Positions 5,876-9,409 of a stretch of DNA of 9,409 bases are shown one piece after another. The stretch spans positions 1-9,409 of the forward strand of contig CAIUAS010000073.1 in the NCBI GenBank assembly GCA_903897205.1. Reading direction: 5' to 3'. Positions within the stretch are counted from its first letter, which is position 1. Every line of letters starts with the position of its first letter. Below the pieces are notes generated by a model that was not told the origin of the DNA, ran no database searches, and saw only the letters and a list, made by a program, of their open reading frames with translations. Source of the DNA: an uncultured Gammaproteobacteria bacterium (GTDB lineage: Bacteria > Pseudomonadota > Gammaproteobacteria > CAIUAS01). The position numbers and the translations under genes were made by a program.

Positions 5876-7732
5876 ATGATGAATAAATATCCACTTTGGA
5901 AGAATCTCTTTCTCGCTATCATTTTAGTATTAGGTTTTATTTATGCAGCCCCCATGTTATATGGGGAAGACCCCGCCGTTCAAATTTCTCCTAACGCGGG
6001 GGTTAAACCAGTAAATGATTTAGCGAGTAAGATTAGCAATGCGCTAAAACAGGCCAATCTATCAGTAAAATCAAGCCAGCAAGAAAATCAAAATATCTTG
6101 CTTCGTTTTACTGATACAGATACTGAGTTAAAAGCCCGTGATCTTATTCAAACTATGCTAGGCAATGATTACACGGTAGCAGTGAATATTGCGCCTGCGA
6201 CACCCAGTTGGTTGGCAGCATTGGGCGCTCAGCCTATGAAGCTCGGATTAGATTTGCGTGGTGGCGTGCATTTTGCTTTACAAGTGGATACTGATGCAGT
6301 GGTTAAACAACGCATGGAAGGCGTGGTGAAAAATATCAGTGATGCTTTGCGTCAAGCCGATATTCGTTATGCTGCGGTAGGACAGCAACAAGCTAAAGTA
6401 ATGGTAGGGTTTCGCGATCCACAAGCGTCAGCTAATGCAAACGTTCTCTTGAAAAGGCAGTTTCCTGAGTTAGAGTTTATTCAACAAAATCAAGGGGATC
6501 GCTATCAATTAATAGGTTCATGGTCGCAACAAGGGTTAACAAAATTGCAGCAGACGGCCATTGAACAAACCATGACTACCTTGCGTAATCGGGTAAACGA
6601 GTTGGGTGTAGCGGAGCCTATTGTCCAGCAGCAAGGCCCTGATCGCATTGCAGTTGATTTGCCAGGTATTCAAGACACGGCGCGTGCTCAACAAATCTTA
6701 GGAGGCACGGCAACCTTAGAATTTCGCCTGGTGGATATTATTCATGATCCGCGTTCTGCTATCGGTGGCGTACCGCCAGTAGGTTCAGTTCTTTTTAACT
6801 ATAATAACAATCCGATTTTATTAAAAGAACAGGTGATTTTGACGGGTAATTCAATCACGGATGCATCTGGAAGTTTTGGTGAAGATGGTCGTCCCTCTGT
6901 AAATATTAGTTTAGGCGGCGGCGGTGAAAGTTATTTTCATCGAGTGACCGGGGAGAACGTGGGTAAGCCTTTAGCGATTGTCTACGTCGAAACACCTATG
7001 CAAGAGCAGATTGTGAATGGTAAGACTATTAGGGTGCTCAAAAAGATTGAACGCGTCATTAGCGTGGCAACGATTCAAAGCGCGTTGCCTGGTAATTTCC
7101 AAATTAGCGGTTTATCCGATCCAGCAGAAGCACGTAATTTGAGTTTACTATTACGCGCCGGCGCTTTGCCTGCTCCGATATCTATCGTAGAAGAACGTAC
7201 CATTGGTCCACAATTAGGGGCGGAAAATGTTCACAAAGGGGTGATCTCCATTGTGGCTGGCTTCCTGTTGGCTGTTATTTTTATGGCTATTTATTACGCT
7301 GGATTTGGTTTGATTGCTAATTTGGCCCTCGCAATGAATTTAATACTGCAAGTAGCATTGCTTTCTATCTTGGGAATGACTTTAACGTTGCCTGGTATGG
7401 CCGGTATCGTACTCACCGTGGGAATGGCGGTAGATGCCAATGTATTAATTTTTGAGCGTATCCGTGAAGAGCTGCGTAATGGTAATTCTCCGCAAGCGAG
7501 TATCCATGCGGGTTATGAGCGGGCATTTGCTACGATTGTGGATGCGAATGTCACGACATTAATTGCAGCACTGGTGTTATTTGGCATTGGTACGGGAGCG
7601 GTGAAAGGTTTTGCGGTGACTTTATCGTTAGGGTTGTTAACGTCAATGTTAACAGGGTTGATGTTTACTCGCGCCATTGTAAACGCCATTTTTGGTGGTC
7701 GTTCGGTGAAGAAGTTACCGATTGGGATTTGA
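5876..7732 (+). CDS. secD: Protein translocase subunit SecD
   Basis: Inner-membrane RND-type subunit of 618 aa (E. coli 615). With SecF it uses the proton-motive force to pull exported proteins out on the periplasmic side. Membrane helix 1 spans about residues 10-29 (NLFLAIILVLGFIYAAPML), followed by the legion-type YGEDPAVQ. The large periplasmic P1 region includes LGLDLRGGVHFALQVD (from 123), TLRNRVNELGV and LPGIQDTARA. The five remaining helices start near 456 (VISIVAGFLLAV). The conserved helix VGMAVDANVLIFERIREE carries Asp520, equivalent to the proton-pathway Asp519 of E. coli SecD. Two adjacent ATGs (5876, 5879) occur 4 bp after the yajC stop with no good Shine-Dalgarno, so translation is probably coupled to yajC. 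The gene is complete and intact. Confidence 0.97.
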   Translation: MMNKYPLWKNLFLAIILVLGFIYAAPMLYGEDPAVQISPNAGVKPVNDLASKISNALKQANLSVKSSQQENQNILLRFTDTDTELKARDLIQTMLGNDYTVAVNIAPATPSWLAALGAQPMKLGLDLRGGVHFALQVDTDAVVKQRMEGVVKNISDALRQADIRYAAVGQQQAKVMVGFRDPQASANANVLLKRQFPELEFIQQNQGDRYQLIGSWSQQGLTKLQQTAIEQTMTTLRNRVNELGVAEPIVQQQGPDRIAVDLPGIQDTARAQQILGGTATLEFRLVDIIHDPRSAIGGVPPVGSVLFNYNNNPILLKEQVILTGNSITDASGSFGEDGRPSVNISLGGGGESYFHRVTGENVGKPLAIVYVETPMQEQIVNGKTIRVLKKIERVISVATIQSALPGNFQISGLSDPAEARNLSLLLRAGALPAPISIVEERTIGPQLGAENVHKGVISIVAGFLLAVIFMAIYYAGFGLIANLALAMNLILQVALLSILGMTLTLPGMAGIVLTVGMAVDANVLIFERIREELRNGNSPQASIHAGYERAFATIVDANVTTLIAALVLFGIGTGAVKGFAVTLSLGLLTSMLTGLMFTRAIVNAIFGGRSVKKLPIGI

Positions 7733-7782
7733 ACAGGTTTTTAAGGCAGGTTGATGTTATTGTGCCGGTTAGGAAATTATAA

Positions 7783-7811
7783 AGTAGGTTGTGCTGCGCT
7801 TAATCCTACCT
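7783..7811. repeat. REP-like imperfect hairpin in the secD-secF spacer
   Basis: GTAGGTT (7784-7790) and AATCCTAC (7802-7809) form inverted arms, with one extra T in the right arm, around the GC-rich loop GTGCTGCGCTT. Read on the minus strand this is AGGTAGGATTAAGCGCAGC followed by ACAACCTACTT, which resembles the dispersed short palindromes (GTAGGATT...AATCCTAC type) seen in many bacterial genomes. It is followed by no T-run. It sits in the 129-bp spacer between secD and secF, which are usually only a few bases apart. One copy is visible; that it is dispersed in the genome is inference. Confidence 0.45.
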
Positions 7812-7861
7812 GGTTAGAGATATATTTAGAAATATGTATTAGAGAATAAAGGTAAAGAAAC

Positions 7862-8806
7862 ATGGAATTTTTTAATAAACAAACCAATATTAATTTTTTG
7901 GGTTTACGTAAGTGGACAGCGGTGTTGTCTACTCTACTGTTTCTAGCGTCTATTTTATCCTTATTTGTTAATGGGCTTAATTGGGGGTTGGATTTTACGG
8001 GGGGCACCCAAATTCAAGTTGCTTTTAATCAGCCGGCCGAATTGGCCACTATACGCACTGAATTAAGTAAGCGTGGTTTTCCTGAAGCAGTTGTGCAAAG
8101 TTATGGTACTTCAAAAGACGTGCTCATCAGTGTAGCGCCCCAAAAAAATGCGCAAGCACAAGCGTTGTCAAACGATATCAAACAGCAAGCATTGGCCAAT
8201 CAAGTATTAGCTGCGCTGCCAGGGGCCAGTTTAAAGCAGGTAGAATATATTGGTCCGCAGGTAGGACAAGAGTTAGCGAATAAAGGTGCGTTAGCGGTGC
8301 TTATCGCGCTTGTTTTAATCATGATTTATATTGCTATTCGATTTGAATATCGATTTGCAATAGGCGCAGCGGTTGCGTTAATTCACGATCCTATTTTAAT
8401 TTTGGGTTTGTTTGCTTTTTTTCACTGGGAATTTAATTTAACGGTGTTAGCAGCGGTGTTAGCTGTCATTGGTTATTCATTAAATGACACGATTGTTATT
8501 TTTGACAGAATCCGGGAGAATTTTCGTAAAGTACGTAAAGGTAACTCGGTTGAAATTGTGAATCTTTCGATTAATCAAACCTTGTCGCGTACCATCATGA
8601 CATCCGCTACCACCTTAATGGTGATTTTATCGCTATTCTTTTTGGGTGGCCCTATGATTCACGGTTTTGCTATTGCGTTAATTATTGGTATTGCAGTAGG
8701 AACTTATTCTTCCATCTATGTTGCTGGCGCCCTTGCCGTTGCGTTCGGCTTAAGTCGTAGTGACTTATTACCAACTCCTAAACAAGCGTTAGACGATCGT
8801 CCTTAA
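7862..8806 (+). CDS. secF: Protein translocase subunit SecF
   Basis: Inner-membrane partner of SecD, 314 aa (E. coli 323). Membrane helix 1 is at about 19-36 (TAVLSTLLFLASILSLFV), followed by the signature GLDFTGGTQIQV (42-53), a short periplasmic P4-type domain ending at VEYIGPQVGQELA, and five further helices between about 139 and 300. The conserved NDTIVIFDRIRENFRK carries Asp209, matching the functional Asp213 of E. coli SecF. AAAGG (7848-7852), 9 bases before the ATG, is an acceptable Shine-Dalgarno, so unlike secD it does not depend on coupling. The spacer from secD is 129 bp and contains a REP-like hairpin. Even so, with the same strand and no terminator between them, transcription from the yajC promoter is likely to continue through. 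The gene is complete. Confidence 0.97.
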   Translation: MEFFNKQTNINFLGLRKWTAVLSTLLFLASILSLFVNGLNWGLDFTGGTQIQVAFNQPAELATIRTELSKRGFPEAVVQSYGTSKDVLISVAPQKNAQAQALSNDIKQQALANQVLAALPGASLKQVEYIGPQVGQELANKGALAVLIALVLIMIYIAIRFEYRFAIGAAVALIHDPILILGLFAFFHWEFNLTVLAAVLAVIGYSLNDTIVIFDRIRENFRKVRKGNSVEIVNLSINQTLSRTIMTSATTLMVILSLFFLGGPMIHGFAIALIIGIAVGTYSSIYVAGALAVAFGLSRSDLLPTPKQALDDRP

Positions 8807-8821
8807 TTAATAATTATAAAT

Positions 8822-8855
8822 TCGGCCACTTGCGGCCGATACAACAGTTTTGTTG
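8822..8855 (+). terminator. Possible terminator hairpins after secF
   Basis: TCGGCC (8822-8827) and GGCCGA (8834-8839) form a perfect 6-bp GC-rich stem with a 6-base loop, 15 bp after the secF stop. A second small hairpin, CAACA-GTTT-TGTTG (8842-8855), follows. Neither is followed by a proper T-run, so termination could be weak or the structure may only protect the 3' end of the mRNA. Confidence 0.4.
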
Positions 8856-8910
8856 CGTTGCGCTATTTAACTCACTCACCTATAAAAATCAAAGCAAATT
8901 TTTTCTCTTA

Positions 8911-8939
8911 AGTTTTCCTTAAGGTTAGTCCGCTATAAT
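8911..8939 (+). promoter_or_regulatory. Sigma70-type promoter for the last gene
   Basis: TATAAT (8934-8939) is a perfect -10 box, 37 bp before the ATG at 8977. The -35 is poor: AGTTTT at 8911-8916 gives 17-bp spacing. The perfect 8-bp palindrome CCTTAAGG (8917-8924) lies inside the spacer and could be an operator. With the hairpins after secF, this suggests the last gene is a separate transcription unit. Confidence 0.5.
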
Positions 8940-8976
8940 TTTATTTATCAACATAAAAATTATGTGAAAAAATAAA

Positions 8977-9409
8977 ATGAACAATAAAGCGAATAGTAAA
9001 TTAATCACAGTGCTTGAAAAAATTGAAGCTAATTTAGAACTCGTTATTAGCGGGGGCGATACTGTTGCTGAACATTATTATACGTGGGGGCCTAATCAGG
9101 GAATCATTGCTCAGCTGCGAGCCAGTGGTATTCAGGTAAAGCAATTTTTTATTAACAGCGCTAATTCTGGCGCGATTCTTTCCCCATTGCTGTTTTTGCA
9201 GGCATTTTTATTGCTTTTAAAAGCCGCAATGAGATTTGCTCGGCTGGGTTTAAGTCGCGAGATAAAAGATAAAAATGATATCGTTGTTGCAGTATCAGAT
9301 ATTGTTGCTGCGGGCCTTACTGCTGGACTGGCAGTGTTGTTATTATTAGCAAGCGCCAAAATATTGATGATAACTTATTTTGTGCAAGCGGCCATTGGAT
9401 TTGCTGCAA
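8977..9409 (+). CDS. Unidentified membrane protein (3' end outside window)
   Basis: An open frame of 144 codons runs off the right edge. I do not recognise the family. The first 60 residues are hydrophilic (MNNKANSKLITVLEKIEANL...), with no signal peptide. A hydrophobic segment follows at about 64-88 (ILSPLLFLQAFLLLLKAAM), then a basic/charged linker (RFARLGLSREIKDKND) and a long hydrophobic stretch from about 102 onward, long enough for one or two more helices. This suggests an inner-membrane protein with a cytosolic N-terminus. There is no Shine-Dalgarno before the ATG, only an A-rich leader, though a TATAAT box lies upstream. The start is the first ATG in frame after that box. Similar proteins with a short soluble head and helix pairs are common among uncharacterised Legionellales proteins, but no function can be assigned. 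Confidence 0.65.
   Translation, partial: MNNKANSKLITVLEKIEANLELVISGGDTVAEHYYTWGPNQGIIAQLRASGIQVKQFFINSANSGAILSPLLFLQAFLLLLKAAMRFARLGLSREIKDKNDIVVAVSDIVAAGLTAGLAVLLLLASAKILMITYFVQAAIGFAA

Noticed and set aside
9132..9359. Minus-strand 75-codon frame near the right edge
   Set aside because: Antisense to the open membrane-protein frame that has an upstream TATAAT; the composition looks like a shadow.

Overview
The window reads as ordinary chromosome from an AT-rich gammaproteobacterium. The YajC, SecD and SecF proteins are close in length and motif to the enteric ones. The SecD N-terminus, the ankyrin-repeat gene and the base composition make a Legionellales-type (amoeba- or host-associated) organism my best guess. 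That placement is inference; no rRNA or marker phylogeny is available here.

Layout, all genes on the + strand. (1) Bases 1-3078 hold most of a very large soluble sensor histidine kinase that continues off the left edge. It carries six visible PAS domains in the order A-A-B-A-B-A, then a FixL/DctB-type kinase core. Two tandem A-B units have exactly the same length (768 bp). (2) Bases 3081-3716 hold its FixJ-type response regulator, two bases after the kinase stop. (3) A 194-bp gap carries a repeated and palindromic motif that could be an operator. (4) Bases 3911-4585 encode a small ankyrin-repeat protein with a strong Shine-Dalgarno. (5) Bases 4695-5357 encode a phage-CI/C2-like S24 repressor whose catalytic lysine position is arginine; a strong intrinsic terminator follows it. 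(6) yajC, secD and secF follow, encoding the accessory part of the Sec translocon. A 129-bp spacer with a REP-like hairpin separates secD from secF. (7) The window ends inside an unidentified membrane protein gene that has its own TATAAT box.

How they fit together: the kinase and regulator form a two-component phosphorelay, probably co-transcribed. The nearest candidate target is the ankyrin gene or the region just downstream of the regulator, but this is not shown. The S24 protein is a stand-alone transcription factor with no phage genes beside it. YajC-SecD-SecF work with SecYEG/YidC in the inner membrane, using the proton-motive force to help export.

I see no CRISPR array, tRNA, rRNA, insertion sequence or clearly new multi-gene system. 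The points most worth a second look are the PAS super-repeat, the Lys-to-Arg repressor, the tandem motif after the regulator gene, and the REP-like insertion inside the sec operon.
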